NCBI RefSeq assembly: GCF_001702265.1
Contig: NZ_MAUE01000041.1
Span: 124,001-188,000 of the forward strand
DNA length: 64,000 bases
Direction: 5' to 3'
DNA from: Pseudomonas aylmerensis
GTDB taxonomy: Bacteria > Pseudomonadota > Gammaproteobacteria > Pseudomonadales > Pseudomonadaceae
Position 1 is the first letter of the stretch, and the number at the start of each line of letters is the position of its first letter. This document shows, one piece after another, positions 17,115-26,715 of this stretch. The notes beneath the pieces were generated by a model. It had not been told where the DNA came from. It did not search any database and worked only from the letters and a program-made list of their open reading frames with translations. Both the position numbers and the translations under genes were made by a program.

Positions 17115-18062
17115 TCAGTCGCGGTTCTGCTCGGCCGACCAATCGGCGTACCACTGGCGGAACAGCGCGTACTGGGCCTCGGCATAGCGCCGCTGGGCTT
17201 CGCTGAGCACGTCGCTCGGGTTGAAATGCAAGGCGTAGCCCTGGTCACCGTTGAGCACCATCAGGTGCTTGTAATACAGCACCAGGTCGCAGCCTTCGTC
17301 GAAGGACGACAGCACCGCCAGCGCAGCTTCCAGCTCGCGCGCCAGGCGGCGGGCCTTGGCATCGCCCTTGGCCGCTTGCTTGCTCAGCGCCACCAGGTGC
17401 AGCACTTCGCGCGGCAGGGCGTTGCCGATGCCGGTGATCGCGCCGGTGGCGTTGCAGTTGACGAAGCCGTGCACCACCTGGGTATCGACGCCGACCATCA
17501 GGGTCACGCTGTCGTCCTGGGAGGTGATGTGTTCTGCCGCGTAGCGCAAGTCGGCGCCGCCGCCGAACTCCTTGAAGCCGATCAGGTTCGGGTGTTCACG
17601 GCGCAGTTCGAAGAACAGCTCGGCGCGGGTGGCGAAGCCGTAGTAAGGACTGTTGTAGATCACCGCCGGCAGGTTGGGCGCGGCCTTGAGGATCGCCGAG
17701 AAGTGCGCCTTCTGTGCGGTGGCGGAGGCACCACGCGAAAGCACGCGCGGGATCACCATCAAGCCATGGGCACCGACCTTCGCCGCATGGGCAGCATGGG
17801 CCACGGCCTCACGGCTGTTGACCGCACCGGTGCCGACGATGGTCGGCACCCCGGCGGCGACCAGGCGCGCGACGCCTTCCTGGCGCTCGGCTTCGGTCAG
17901 CAGCGGCCAGTCACCCATGGAGCCGCAATAGACCACGGCGCTCATGCCGATATCGATCAACTCGCGGCCCTTGGCAACCAGGGCGTCGAAGTCAGGCGTG
18001 CGCGCGGCGGTGCACGGGGTCATCAGGGCAGGGATGCAGCCGGTGAAGATGTTGTCGCTCAT
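17115..18062 (-). CDS. DapA-family lyase, probable 1-pyrroline-4-hydroxy-2-carboxylate deaminase
   Basis: A 315-residue class I aldolase of the dihydrodipicolinate synthase family. The Schiff-base lysine is in LIGFKEFGGG and the conserved tyrosine in YNSPYYGF; the N-terminal GCIPALMTPC replaces the usual GxxTALxTPF. In hydroxyproline operons this member converts 1-pyrroline-4-hydroxy-2-carboxylate to alpha-ketoglutarate semialdehyde. AGGAG stands eight bases before the ATG. The role is assigned from context with the epimerase and semialdehyde dehydrogenase. Confidence 0.87.
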   Translation of the reverse strand: MSDNIFTGCIPALMTPCTAARTPDFDALVAKGRELIDIGMSAVVYCGSMGDWPLLTEAERQEGVARLVAAGVPTIVGTGAVNSREAVAHAAHAAKVGAHGLMVIPRVLSRGASATAQKAHFSAILKAAPNLPAVIYNSPYYGFATRAELFFELRREHPNLIGFKEFGGGADLRYAAEHITSQDDSVTLMVGVDTQVVHGFVNCNATGAITGIGNALPREVLHLVALSKQAAKGDAKARRLARELEAALAVLSSFDEGCDLVLYYKHLMVLNGDQGYALHFNPSDVLSEAQRRYAEAQYALFRQWYADWSAEQNRD

Positions 18063-18102
18063 TGGGTTAACTCCTAACCACGTTCAATCAAAAGGGATGG
18101 GC

Positions 18103-19029
18103 TCAAATGCCCCAGGCAAAAGGGTCTTGCGCGTCGATCAGCAAGGTGCTGTCGGCGGTGATGTAGGCGCGGCCGGTAATGAACGGGCGCACACGCTCGC
18201 CGTCCCATTCATAGCGGCCTTCGAATTGGCTGCCGGTGATGCTGGCTTGTACCCAGGTTTCGCCGGGTGCGAGCTTGGCGTCTGCGGCCAGGCACGCCAG
18301 CTTGGCGCTGGTGCCAGTGCCGCACGGGGAGCGGTCGTAGGCTTTACCGGGGCACATCACGAAATTGCGGCTGTCGGCCTCGGCGTCGTCGGCGAACAGT
18401 TCGATATGGTCGATCGGCGCGCCATCCGCACCCTGGATGCCCTGGGTTTCCAGGGCCTTGAGCATCGCCCAGGTGTAATCGGTGAGGGCGTCGACGTTGT
18501 CCATCTGCAGGCGTTGGCCATGCTCGTACACCAGGAAAAACCAGTTGCCGCCCCAGGCGATATCGCCCAGCACCACACCATGGCCCGGCACGTCCACGGC
18601 GACCTGGCGGCGATGGCGGTAGGCGGGCACATTGCGCAGGGTCACCGCGCCGTCGGCGTGCAGCGTCGCGGCCACGGGGCCGACGGGAGTGTCCACGGTG
18701 TGCACGCCCGGCGTGATCCTGCCCAGATGGTGCAGGGACGCGATCAGGCCAATCGTGCCGTGACCGCACATGCCCAGGTAGCCGGCGTTATTGAAGAAGA
18801 TCACTCCGCAGGTGGCACCCGGTGTGACGGGCGCGCAATACAGCGCACCGACCAGCACGTCGTTGCCACGCGGCTCCAGGATGCAGGCGCGGCGCCATTG
18901 GTCATGCTCGCTGCGCAGGTGCTCCAGTTGGTCAGCAATGGTGGCGCCACTCAGGGCGGGGAAACCGCTCATCACCAGGCGCGTTGGTTCGCCGCCGGTG
19001 TGGGAGTCGATCACATGCAGTCGCTTCAT
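18103..19029 (-). CDS. 4-hydroxyproline 2-epimerase
   Basis: A proline-racemase-superfamily enzyme of 308 residues, converting trans-4-hydroxy-L-proline to cis-4-hydroxy-D-proline. Both catalytic cysteines are visible: GYLGMCGHGTIG and DRSPCGTGTSAK, and the start MKRLHVIDSHTGGEPTR is diagnostic. Two cysteines argue for epimerase rather than the Thr-bearing dehydratase. I start at 19029, where TTGGAGCG is well placed; an ATG four codons upstream lies in the ribosome site. It is 12 bases after the permease gene. Confidence 0.92.
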   Translation of the reverse strand: MKRLHVIDSHTGGEPTRLVMSGFPALSGATIADQLEHLRSEHDQWRRACILEPRGNDVLVGALYCAPVTPGATCGVIFFNNAGYLGMCGHGTIGLIASLHHLGRITPGVHTVDTPVGPVAATLHADGAVTLRNVPAYRHRRQVAVDVPGHGVVLGDIAWGGNWFFLVYEHGQRLQMDNVDALTDYTWAMLKALETQGIQGADGAPIDHIELFADDAEADSRNFVMCPGKAYDRSPCGTGTSAKLACLAADAKLAPGETWVQASITGSQFEGRYEWDGERVRPFITGRAYITADSTLLIDAQDPFAWGI

Positions 19030-19041
19030 AAAACGCTCCAA

Positions 19042-20667
19042 TCAGTGGGTAGCCGGGGCCAGCGGTGCGTGGGACGGGGACTCGTCGACGGCTTCGCTTT
19101 CATCCGCTTCGTGTTCCAGGCGCACCAGGTGGGCCGGCACGCCGGTGGCGGCGCCCCAGTAGTAGATGCCGAGGGCGCAGACCGCGACGACGACGGTGTC
19201 GAACGGATGACTGAGCACGCCGATGCCGCCGAAACTGCCGAGCTTGGACAGCAGGATGGTCACTGCGTAGAAACCGATCAGCCACGCCGACGAGCGCACT
19301 TGTTGCTTGAGGTTCAGGTGCGCGGTCGGCACCCAGCGGGCGCACAGCAGGTACACCACGAACATCAGGATCTGCAGGCCCAGCAGCCACGACACGGTGC
19401 TCCAGCCCGACCAGTACACGATCAGTGCGGCGATGATGAACGACAGCGGGCCGAGCACCGCCATGCCCTTGACCCGGAATGGCCGCGCCATGCCCGGTGC
19501 ATTGCGACGCAGCGCGGCGACGGTCACCGGGGCCACGGCATAGCTGAGGATCAGCGCGGCGGACACCACGTTGATCAGCGCTTCCCAGGACGGGAACGGC
19601 AGGGTCCAGAACACTGACAGGGCAAAGGTCAGCCACAGCGCCGGGCGCGGGATGCCGGACTTCTCATCGATGCGCGTGAAAATCTTGAAGAACGTGCCGG
19701 TCTGCGCCCAGCCGTACACCACGCGCGGCGTGGCGTTCATGTAGATGTTGCCGCAGCCGCTGGGCGAAATCACCGCGTCGGCGACCACCAGGTAGGCCAG
19801 CCAACCCACACCCAGCGCGAGGGCGATATCGCGATATGGCAGCGCCAGTTCCTTGCTGATCCCGGCCCAGCCATTGGCGAGCATTTCGGTGGGTACGCCG
19901 CCGAGAAACGCGGTCTGCAGCAGCACATAGATGGCGGTCGACAACAGCACCGAGAGGATCAGCGCAATCGGAATCGTGCGTTGCGGGTTCTTCACTTCAC
20001 TGGCCACCGAAATGATCGGCGTCAGCCCCAGGTAGGCAAAAATCACCCCGCCGGCCGACACCGCCATCTCGATGCCCGAGAGGCCGAACGGTGCAAAGCC
20101 GTGCACCTGGAAATTCGCCGGCTTGAAGAAGGTGAACAACACGCCGATCACCAGCAACGGCACGATGAACTTGAACACGCTCACCAGGTTGTTGGCGATG
20201 GCGAAGGTCTTCACGCTGCGGTAGTTGAGCACGAAGAACAGGCACAGCAGGGCGAATTGCACCAGCCAGCCGAGGGTGGTCGGGTCACTGGAGCCGGTCT
20301 TGGTCAGCTCGGGAAACCACGCGGCGGCGTATTGGCGCGAGGCGACCACTTCAATGGCGACCAGGCTGGAAAACGCGATCAACGTGATAAAGCCCATCAG
20401 GTAGCCCAGCAACGGGCCGTGGGAGTACACCGGGTAACGCACCACGCCGCCGGCGCGGGGCAATGCCGCGCCCAGTTCGCAGTAGACGATGCCCAGCAGC
20501 AGCACCGCGAAACCACCGATCAACCAGGAGAAAATCCCGGCTGGACCGGCGATTGCCGAGACGTGGCTGGCCGCGAACAACCAGCCGGAACCAAAGATCG
20601 CACCCAACCCGATAAAGGTGAGGTCCATCAACGAAAGTTGCTTCTTGAACTTGCCTTGACCTGACAT
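19042..20667 (-). CDS. APC-family amino acid permease, probable hydroxyproline importer
   Basis: A 541-residue permease with about 12 membrane helices. The start KQLSLMDLTFIGLGAIFGSG contains the family's helix-1 signature with the GxG substrate loop. It is the first gene of the hydroxyproline operon, so import of 4-hydroxyproline or proline-like compounds is inferred. The start at 20667 follows AAGG; longer frames upstream run into the promoter region. The 187 bases up to the divergent PAS-AraC regulator hold the shared control region. Confidence 0.87.
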   Translation of the reverse strand: MSGQGKFKKQLSLMDLTFIGLGAIFGSGWLFAASHVSAIAGPAGIFSWLIGGFAVLLLGIVYCELGAALPRAGGVVRYPVYSHGPLLGYLMGFITLIAFSSLVAIEVVASRQYAAAWFPELTKTGSSDPTTLGWLVQFALLCLFFVLNYRSVKTFAIANNLVSVFKFIVPLLVIGVLFTFFKPANFQVHGFAPFGLSGIEMAVSAGGVIFAYLGLTPIISVASEVKNPQRTIPIALILSVLLSTAIYVLLQTAFLGGVPTEMLANGWAGISKELALPYRDIALALGVGWLAYLVVADAVISPSGCGNIYMNATPRVVYGWAQTGTFFKIFTRIDEKSGIPRPALWLTFALSVFWTLPFPSWEALINVVSAALILSYAVAPVTVAALRRNAPGMARPFRVKGMAVLGPLSFIIAALIVYWSGWSTVSWLLGLQILMFVVYLLCARWVPTAHLNLKQQVRSSAWLIGFYAVTILLSKLGSFGGIGVLSHPFDTVVVAVCALGIYYWGAATGVPAHLVRLEHEADESEAVDESPSHAPLAPATH

Positions 20668-20854
20668 AGCGTCGCCTTCTTGTGAGTTATTGGATAGGCA
20701 TGCAGTGGCGCTATCGTGAACGCATCGGCAGGGCGCCGATTGATGTTTTGCGCAAGCGCGAATGACGAATTCAGCACAGTTTTCCGCGCTCGACAGCGCC
20801 CCGGGCATGCGGCAATCTGCTCGGCGTCCGCGTCAGAAAGTGGGGAGAGAGACC

Positions 20855-21634
20855 ATGCTGCACAGCGCATTTGCGACCCTTTGCCAAGGGAGCGAGGCCA
20901 GCCGCCCGCACAGCATCGAGCAGCTATTGGCCGGCGTCGCCCAGTTGCTGCCGATGCTGGATGTGATCCCCAACGCCGCGATCTTCATCAAGGACATGGA
21001 CGCCCGTTACCTCCTCGCCAACCGCACCCTGGTGCAACGCTGCGGCCTCAAGCAGCTGCAGCCGCTGCTGGGCAAGACTAGCGCCGAGGTGTTCCCCGCG
21101 CAGTTGGGGCCGGGCTACACCGAGCAGGATCGGCGCGTGCTGCAAGAAGGCTTTGTGCTCGAAGACCAACTTGAACTGCACCTATACGGCACCCGCGAAC
21201 CGGGCTGGTGCCTGACCCACAAATGGCCGCTGTACAACCACACGGGCCAAATCATCGGCCTGGCCGGCCTCTCGGTCGACCTGCAATCGGCCAGCGAAAC
21301 CCACCCGGCCTACCAGCGCCTGGCAGCGGTGGACGAGCACATCCGCGCGCACTTCAACCGCCGCGTGACCCTCGGTGAACTGACGCGGATCGCCGGTATT
21401 TCCGTGGCCCAGCTGGAGCGTTACTGCAAGCGCGTGTTCCACCTCACCCCCCGGCAGATGATCCAGAAAGTGCGCCTGGAACACGCCCACCGGCTGTTGC
21501 ACTCGGACATGCCGATTACCGAGGTGGCGCTGCAATGTGGCTACACCGACCACAGCGCGTTTACCCGCCAGTTCAAGGCGTCGACGGGGTTTACGCCGAG
21601 GCAGTATCGGCAGGCGACCGGCGGACCGGATTAG
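20855..21634 (+). CDS. AraC-family regulator with PAS sensor, probable hydroxyproline operon activator
   Basis: A 259-residue regulator. The N-terminal half is a PAS-like domain (IPNAAIFIKDMDARYLLANR, then EDQLELHLYGTREPGWCLTH and IIGLAGLSVDL). The C-terminal 90 residues are an AraC double helix-turn-helix (VTLGELTRIAGISVAQLERY; ITEVALQCGYTDHSAFTRQF). Divergent from the hydroxyproline permease, it is the likely sensor and activator of the operon, comparable to LhpR. The PAS ligand may be hydroxyproline or a pathway imine. GGGGAGAG before 20855 fixes the start; the frame is open from 20762. Confidence 0.82.
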   Translation: MLHSAFATLCQGSEASRPHSIEQLLAGVAQLLPMLDVIPNAAIFIKDMDARYLLANRTLVQRCGLKQLQPLLGKTSAEVFPAQLGPGYTEQDRRVLQEGFVLEDQLELHLYGTREPGWCLTHKWPLYNHTGQIIGLAGLSVDLQSASETHPAYQRLAAVDEHIRAHFNRRVTLGELTRIAGISVAQLERYCKRVFHLTPRQMIQKVRLEHAHRLLHSDMPITEVALQCGYTDHSAFTRQFKASTGFTPRQYRQATGGPD

Positions 21635-21719
21635 CCCCCGAACATCGCAATGCAACGAATGGCCCGCGTACGCCTCATATGTCTACGAGTAATGTTTCAC
21701 GACGACAGGTACCAAACTT

Positions 21720-23786
21720 ATGACGGCGGCTGAAAACAACCATGTGAACTGGCTGGTAGAACAATCGATGCTGCATGCGGCTCGCCAGCGCGCCAAGCTC
21801 TATTCGGGGCAGGGCCGGTTGTGGCAGCAGCCGTACGCGCAGACCCGGCCGCGCGATGCGTCGGCGTTGTCGTCGGTGTGGTTTACCGCCTACCCGGCGT
21901 CGATAGTGACCCGCGAGGGCGGTACGGTGCTGGAGGCGCTGGGGGACGAGAGCCTGTGGCATGCGCTGTCGAAAATCGGCATACAGGGCATCCATAACGG
22001 CCCGCTGAAGAAATCCGGCGGCCTGACTGGCAGCACGCACACGCCGACCATCGACGGCAATTTCGACCGCATCAGCTTCGAGATCGACCCGCAGCTGGGC
22101 ACCGAGGCGCAGTTGCAGGCATTGACGCGCATGGCCGCGGCGCACAATGCGGTGATCATCGACGATGTGATTCCGTCCCACACCGGCAAGGGCGCGGACT
22201 TTCGCCTGGCCGAGATGGCCTACGAGGATTATCCCGGCCTGTACCACATGGTCGAGATCCGCGAGGAAGACTGGCCGTTGCTGCCCGACGTGGCCGAAGG
22301 GCGCGATGCGCAGAACCTCAGCCCTGCGCAGGTGGATGCGCTGCGCGACAAGCACTACATCGTCGGCCAGCTGCAGCGGGTGATCTTCTTCGAGCCGGGC
22401 GTGAAAGAGACCGACTGGAGCGCCACCCAGGTGGTGATCGGCGTGGATGGCAAGCCGCGTCGCTGGGTGTACCTGCATTACTTCAAGGAAGGCCAGCCAT
22501 CGCTGAACTGGCTCGACCCGACCTTCGCCGCCCAGCAGATGATCATTGGCGATGCCTTGCATGCCATCGACGTGATGGGCGCGAAAATCCTGCGCCTGGA
22601 TGCCAACGGCTTCCTCGGGGTGGAGCGCAAGCTCGACGGCACGGCCTGGTCGGAAAGCCATCCGCTGTCGATCACCGGCAACCAGCTGCTTGGCGGCGCG
22701 ATTCGCAAGGCGGGCGGCTTCAGTTTCCAGGAATTGAACCTCACCGTAGATGACATCGCATCGATGTCCCATGGCGGCGCCGACCTGTCCTATGACTTCA
22801 TCACCCGTCCCGCGTACCAGCATGCGCTGCTGATGGGCGATGCCGAATTCCTGCGCCTGATGCTGCGCGAAATGCATCGCCAGGGCATCGACCCAGGCTC
22901 GCTGATCCACGCGCTGCAGAACCACGATGAACTGACTCTCGAGCTGGTGCACTTCTGGACCCTGCACGCCCACGACACCTTTCTCTACCAGGGCCAGACC
23001 TTCCCCGGCAACATCTTGCGCGAGCACATCCGCGAGCAGATGTACGAGCGCCTGGCCGGCGAGCATGCGCCCTACAACCTCAAGTTCGTCACCAATGGGG
23101 TGTCCTGTACCACCGCCAGCATCATCACGGCGGCGTTGGGCATTCGTGACCTGGAGGCGATTACCCCGGCGGATATCCAGCAGATTCGCCAGATCCATTT
23201 GCTGTTGGTGATGTACAACGCCATGCAGCCGGGGGTATTTGCCTTGTCGGGCTGGGACCTGGTGGGCGCGCTGCCCTTGGCTGCCGATGAGGTGGCACAC
23301 CTGATGCAGGACGGCGACACGCGCTGGATTCATCGCGGCGCCTATGACCTGGTAGAACTGAACCCTGAGGCCGAACTGTCCGCCGGGCAGATGCCGCGCG
23401 CGAAAAGCCTCTACGGCAGCCTGAACAGCCAGTTGCAGGACCCTGAGTCATTCGCCTCGCAACTGCAGAAAATCCTCGCCGTACGCCGCGCCTACGACAT
23501 CGCGGCGAGCCGCCAGATCCTGGTACCGGACGTTCAGCATCCCGGCCTGCTGGTGATGGTCCACGACTTGCCGGCGGGTAAAGGCACGCAGATTACCGCG
23601 CTGAACTTCGGCGCCACGCCGATCACCGAAACGCTGCACCTGCCCGACATCGCGGCGGGGATGGTGGTGGACATCATCAACGAGCGGGTGGAGGGCGATC
23701 TCACTGCCGAAGGCGAGTTCACCATCACCCTGGATGCGTATGAGGGGCTGGCGCTGCGGGTGGTCAGCAGTTCGCCGATGCTCTAG
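21720..23786 (+). CDS. treS: trehalose synthase (maltose alpha-D-glucosyltransferase)
   Basis: A 688-residue GH13 enzyme that interconverts maltose and trehalose, close in length to the P. stutzeri-type TreS and without the maltokinase fusion seen in longer homologs. Conserved regions supply nucleophile Asp294 (LRLDANGF), acid/base Glu338 (FSFQELNL) and Asp403 (LQNHDELT). The C-terminal 100 residues form the usual beta domain. It works in the cytoplasm in osmoprotection and carbon storage. Its stop overlaps the stop of a convergent LysR gene by four bases. It stands alone; no treY/treZ or glgE is nearby. Confidence 0.9.
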   Translation: MTAAENNHVNWLVEQSMLHAARQRAKLYSGQGRLWQQPYAQTRPRDASALSSVWFTAYPASIVTREGGTVLEALGDESLWHALSKIGIQGIHNGPLKKSGGLTGSTHTPTIDGNFDRISFEIDPQLGTEAQLQALTRMAAAHNAVIIDDVIPSHTGKGADFRLAEMAYEDYPGLYHMVEIREEDWPLLPDVAEGRDAQNLSPAQVDALRDKHYIVGQLQRVIFFEPGVKETDWSATQVVIGVDGKPRRWVYLHYFKEGQPSLNWLDPTFAAQQMIIGDALHAIDVMGAKILRLDANGFLGVERKLDGTAWSESHPLSITGNQLLGGAIRKAGGFSFQELNLTVDDIASMSHGGADLSYDFITRPAYQHALLMGDAEFLRLMLREMHRQGIDPGSLIHALQNHDELTLELVHFWTLHAHDTFLYQGQTFPGNILREHIREQMYERLAGEHAPYNLKFVTNGVSCTTASIITAALGIRDLEAITPADIQQIRQIHLLLVMYNAMQPGVFALSGWDLVGALPLAADEVAHLMQDGDTRWIHRGAYDLVELNPEAELSAGQMPRAKSLYGSLNSQLQDPESFASQLQKILAVRRAYDIAASRQILVPDVQHPGLLVMVHDLPAGKGTQITALNFGATPITETLHLPDIAAGMVVDIINERVEGDLTAEGEFTITLDAYEGLALRVVSSSPML

Positions 23787-24685
23787 GGCCCGAACGCCGC
23801 CATCGCTTCATCAATGAAATGCCGCAGCTTGGCGGTGCGCTGGCGGTCGGCGGGGTAAATCAGGCTCATGGGCTTGGAAGGCCCTTCAAAGGTGGGCAGC
23901 ACCCGCACCAGTTGGCCGCTGGCGAGTGCCGGGGCCAACAGGTCGAGTGCTGCCATCACCACGCCAAAGCCGGCAATCGCCGCCTTGAGCTGCGCGTCGG
24001 CACTGTTGACCCGCAACCGGCTGCCGACCTGCACGGGGTAAGCTTTGCCGTGGCGGGTGAACGTCCATTCCTTATCCATCACGCGGTCGGTGAACACATA
24101 CCCCAGGCAGGCATGGTCGGCCAATTCGCTCGGCTGTGTGGGGGTGCCATGTGCCTGCAGGTAGGCCGGTGACGCGCATACCAGCAGTTGGTAGGGGCGC
24201 AATGGCCGTACCACCAGGCTGGTGCTGTCGGCTACGCCGGGATCGCCGATGCGAAATGCCGCCTCTATGCCCTCGGCAATCAGGTCGACGTAGCGGTCGG
24301 TCAGGTCGAGGTCGATCTCGACGCGCGGATGCTGCGCCAGGAAGTGGTTGATCACCGGCATCAGGCTCTGCGCGCCAAAGTTCTGCGGCGCGCTGATCTT
24401 CAGCGCGCCCATCGGTTGGGCATGCGACTCCAGCGCCAGCGCATCCGCGGCTTCGACATCCGCCAGCACGCGCACGCAGCGCGTGTAGTAGGCGCGACCG
24501 AACTCGGTGAGTTGCTGGCGCCGAGTCGTGCGGTTCAACAAGCGCACTTGCAGGTGCTGTTCCAAGTGATCGATGTAGCGCGCGATCATCTGGGGTGACA
24601 ACCCCAGCGTGCTGGCGGCGCCCGCGAAGGAGCCGGCATCGGTAGCCGTGACGAAGACGTGCATGGCGCGAAATTTATCCATCAT
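23783..24685 (-). CDS. LysR-family regulator, divergent from nitroreductase
   Basis: A 300-residue LysR regulator. The winged helix-turn-helix spans residues 1-65 (FVTATDAGSFAGAASTLGLS, then LLNRTTRR), though the residue pair SPQMIARYI is less usual. The rest is the periplasmic-binding-like effector domain. It belongs to the CrgA/DsdC-like group often controlling a neighbouring oxidoreductase. The 92-base gap to the nitroreductase contains TAATGTGTCAATTA, a short inverted repeat that could be its box. ATG at 24682 is an equally good start. Confidence 0.85.
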   Translation of the reverse strand: MMDKFRAMHVFVTATDAGSFAGAASTLGLSPQMIARYIDHLEQHLQVRLLNRTTRRQQLTEFGRAYYTRCVRVLADVEAADALALESHAQPMGALKISAPQNFGAQSLMPVINHFLAQHPRVEIDLDLTDRYVDLIAEGIEAAFRIGDPGVADSTSLVVRPLRPYQLLVCASPAYLQAHGTPTQPSELADHACLGYVFTDRVMDKEWTFTRHGKAYPVQVGSRLRVNSADAQLKAAIAGFGVVMAALDLLAPALASGQLVRVLPTFEGPSKPMSLIYPADRQRTAKLRHFIDEAMAAFGP

Positions 24686-24777
24686 TCATCACTTTCAGTT
24701 GTTAATGTGTCAATTAGTGGTCTGTTTATCTTGATCAGGGTGGCGAATAGGCTAGCACCTTTTCCAGGAGACCTCCG

Positions 24778-25455
24778 ATGAACCCGCCAGAAATCTTCCA
24801 GCACATTGCCCGCAGTCGTCGTGTAACGCGGCAGTTTTTATCGACGCCGTTGACCGAGCAACAGATCAATCGCGTGCTGCTCGACGCCCAGCACAGCCCG
24901 TCCAACTGCAACACGCAGCCGTGGCACGTGCACATCGTCAGTGGCCATACCCGTGACCGTCTCTCGGCCGCATTGCTCGACGCCGACAACCGCCAGCACT
25001 TCACCGCCGATTTCGAGTTCGACATCGACGCCTATACCGGCGTGTTCGCCCAACGTGCGCAAGACAGTGGTCGCGCCCGCTATGAGGCGATTGATATCGG
25101 CCGTGATGACCACGCCGCGCGCCTGGCCTGCCTGCGCCACAACTTGACGTTCTTTGATGCTCCCCACGTGGCCTTCTTGTTCATGCCGCACATCGGCGAT
25201 CACGTGCGTTCGGCCGGCGATATCGGCATGTATGCGCAGACCTTCCTGCTGTCGTTGCAGGCGCGCGGGCTAGGCGGAATTCCGCAGACCTTGTTAGGGA
25301 TGTATGCCGATACGGTGAGGGAGGTGTTGGGGGTGAGTGAGGACTTGAAGCTGATGTTCGGCATTTCATTCGGCTATGCCGATGCGCATTCTGCCTCCAA
25401 TTTTGTCGAGGTGGGGCGCGCCGCGTTGGAGGACAGCGTGGTGAGGCATTACTGA
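24778..25455 (+). CDS. nitroreductase family protein
   Basis: A 225-residue FMN oxidoreductase. The start IFQHIARSRRVTRQFLSTPL and the following HSPSNCNTQPWHVHIV are diagnostic of the nitroreductase family, which binds FMN at a dimer interface and reduces nitroaromatics, quinones or enones with NAD(P)H. AGGAGA precedes the ATG. It is divergent from the LysR gene, its probable regulator. Confidence 0.88.
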   Translation: MNPPEIFQHIARSRRVTRQFLSTPLTEQQINRVLLDAQHSPSNCNTQPWHVHIVSGHTRDRLSAALLDADNRQHFTADFEFDIDAYTGVFAQRAQDSGRARYEAIDIGRDDHAARLACLRHNLTFFDAPHVAFLFMPHIGDHVRSAGDIGMYAQTFLLSLQARGLGGIPQTLLGMYADTVREVLGVSEDLKLMFGISFGYADAHSASNFVEVGRAALEDSVVRHY

Positions 25456-25471
25456 GCCCCGCCCGTGAACG

Positions 25472-25499
25472 GCTGGAGCGCGCTCGCCAGCGCTCCAGC
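25472..25499. terminator. hairpin between convergent genes
   Basis: GCTGGAGCGC (25472-25481) pairs perfectly with GCGCTCCAGC (25490-25499) around an eight-base loop. It lies between the nitroreductase stop and the dipeptidase stop. No T tract follows on either strand, so it may act as an mRNA 3' end stabiliser rather than a full intrinsic terminator. Confidence 0.5.
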
Positions 25500-25510
25500 A
25501 CGTCGCGCCT

Positions 25511-26713
25511 TCAGGGTTGCGCGCGCGCCTGCGCCTCCTGCAACACCCGCAGCAGATTCCCGCTCCAGATATTCGCCACCTGCTGCTCGTTGTAACCGGC
25601 ATCCAGCAAGCGCTGGGTTACCACCGGCAATTGGCTGACGTCTTCCAATCCGCTCACGCCACCGCCGCCATCCCAGTCCGCACCGATACCGACATGATCC
25701 GGGCCGGCCACTTCCAGCAGGTGCAGCAGGTGCTGCATGAAGACATCGAGGTCGGCCTTGGGCTGGGCAAAGCGCTGGTTGATCGTGTCGCGTTCCTGGT
25801 AAAGGTCCTTGATTTGCTCCGGACTGAGGGCGGCGAGGTTGTGAAAGCGTGCGCCGAGCGCGGCCATGGCTTTGTTGCGCTCCGGTTTGGGCGTCAGCGG
25901 GATCAGGTAGTCGCTGTAGGCGTTGACCTGAATCACGCCACCTTTTGCCGCCAGTTGGCGCACGCGGGCGTCGTCGAGGTTGCGCGGGTGCGGGTTGACC
26001 GCGCGGCTGCTGGAGTGCGAGGCGATGATCGGCGCGCTGGACAACGCGAGCATCTGGTCGAACACCGCATCACTGGCATGCGACACATCCAGCAGGATGC
26101 CCAGGCGGTTGGCCCGTTGCACCAGGTCGCGGCCCTTGGGGCTCAGGCCTTTCCATTCGGGCAGTGCGGTAGCGGAGTCGGCCAGGTCGTTGTTCATGAA
26201 ATGCACCAGGCCGAGCATGCGCAACCCCTGGCGATAGTAGGTGTTGAGCAACGCGGGGTCGGAGCTGAGCGGGTCGGCGTTCTCCATGCTGATGAAGACC
26301 ACGCGCTTGCCCTCGGCGGCGATACGGCGGGCGTCGTCGGCGGTGAGGGCCAGGGCGAAGCTGTCGGGATTGCGGTCGATCACATCGCGGATGCGGGTCA
26401 GGGTCGCCAGCCCATAGGCGCTGGCATACGCACGGCCTTCCTCGGTGCGCGGGCCCTGGGGCGTGTACACCGCGAAGAAACCACCGTCCAGGCCACCTTC
26501 GCGCATGCGCGGCAAGTCGACCTGGCTGCCATCCTGGCGGTAGTCATGGCGTTCGAGAATGTTCCAGCCGGGGCGGGTCAGGGTCAGGGGGGTATCCAGG
26601 TGGCTGTCGAGTACCAGCAGGCGTTGGTGCAGGGCCAGGGTCGCGGGGCTGACCACGGTGTCGGCATTGGCCAACAACGGCAGCAAGGCGAGCAGCAGCA
26701 GGCGCTTGTTCAT
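25511..26713 (-). CDS. M19 (renal-type) dipeptidase, exported
   Basis: A 400-residue zinc dipeptidase. A signal peptide (MNKRLLLLALLPLLANA) places it in the periplasm. Metal ligands fit the family: LDSHLDTP near residue 36, the bridging glutamate in ISMENADP, and histidines in LGLVHFMNND and ILLDVSHASD. M19 enzymes cleave dipeptides, including Cys-Gly products of glutathione conjugates. It is the last gene of the nine-gene operon, two bases after the TonB receptor stop. I take the ATG at 26713; the frame above it is receptor DNA. Confidence 0.88.
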   Translation of the reverse strand: MNKRLLLLALLPLLANADTVVSPATLALHQRLLVLDSHLDTPLTLTRPGWNILERHDYRQDGSQVDLPRMREGGLDGGFFAVYTPQGPRTEEGRAYASAYGLATLTRIRDVIDRNPDSFALALTADDARRIAAEGKRVVFISMENADPLSSDPALLNTYYRQGLRMLGLVHFMNNDLADSATALPEWKGLSPKGRDLVQRANRLGILLDVSHASDAVFDQMLALSSAPIIASHSSSRAVNPHPRNLDDARVRQLAAKGGVIQVNAYSDYLIPLTPKPERNKAMAALGARFHNLAALSPEQIKDLYQERDTINQRFAQPKADLDVFMQHLLHLLEVAGPDHVGIGADWDGGGGVSGLEDVSQLPVVTQRLLDAGYNEQQVANIWSGNLLRVLQEAQARAQP

Positions 26714-26715
26714 GT

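Noticed and set aside
17944..19617. 557-codon plus-strand frame
   Set aside because: Low-complexity, no motifs, antisense to the epimerase, DapA-like and permease genes.
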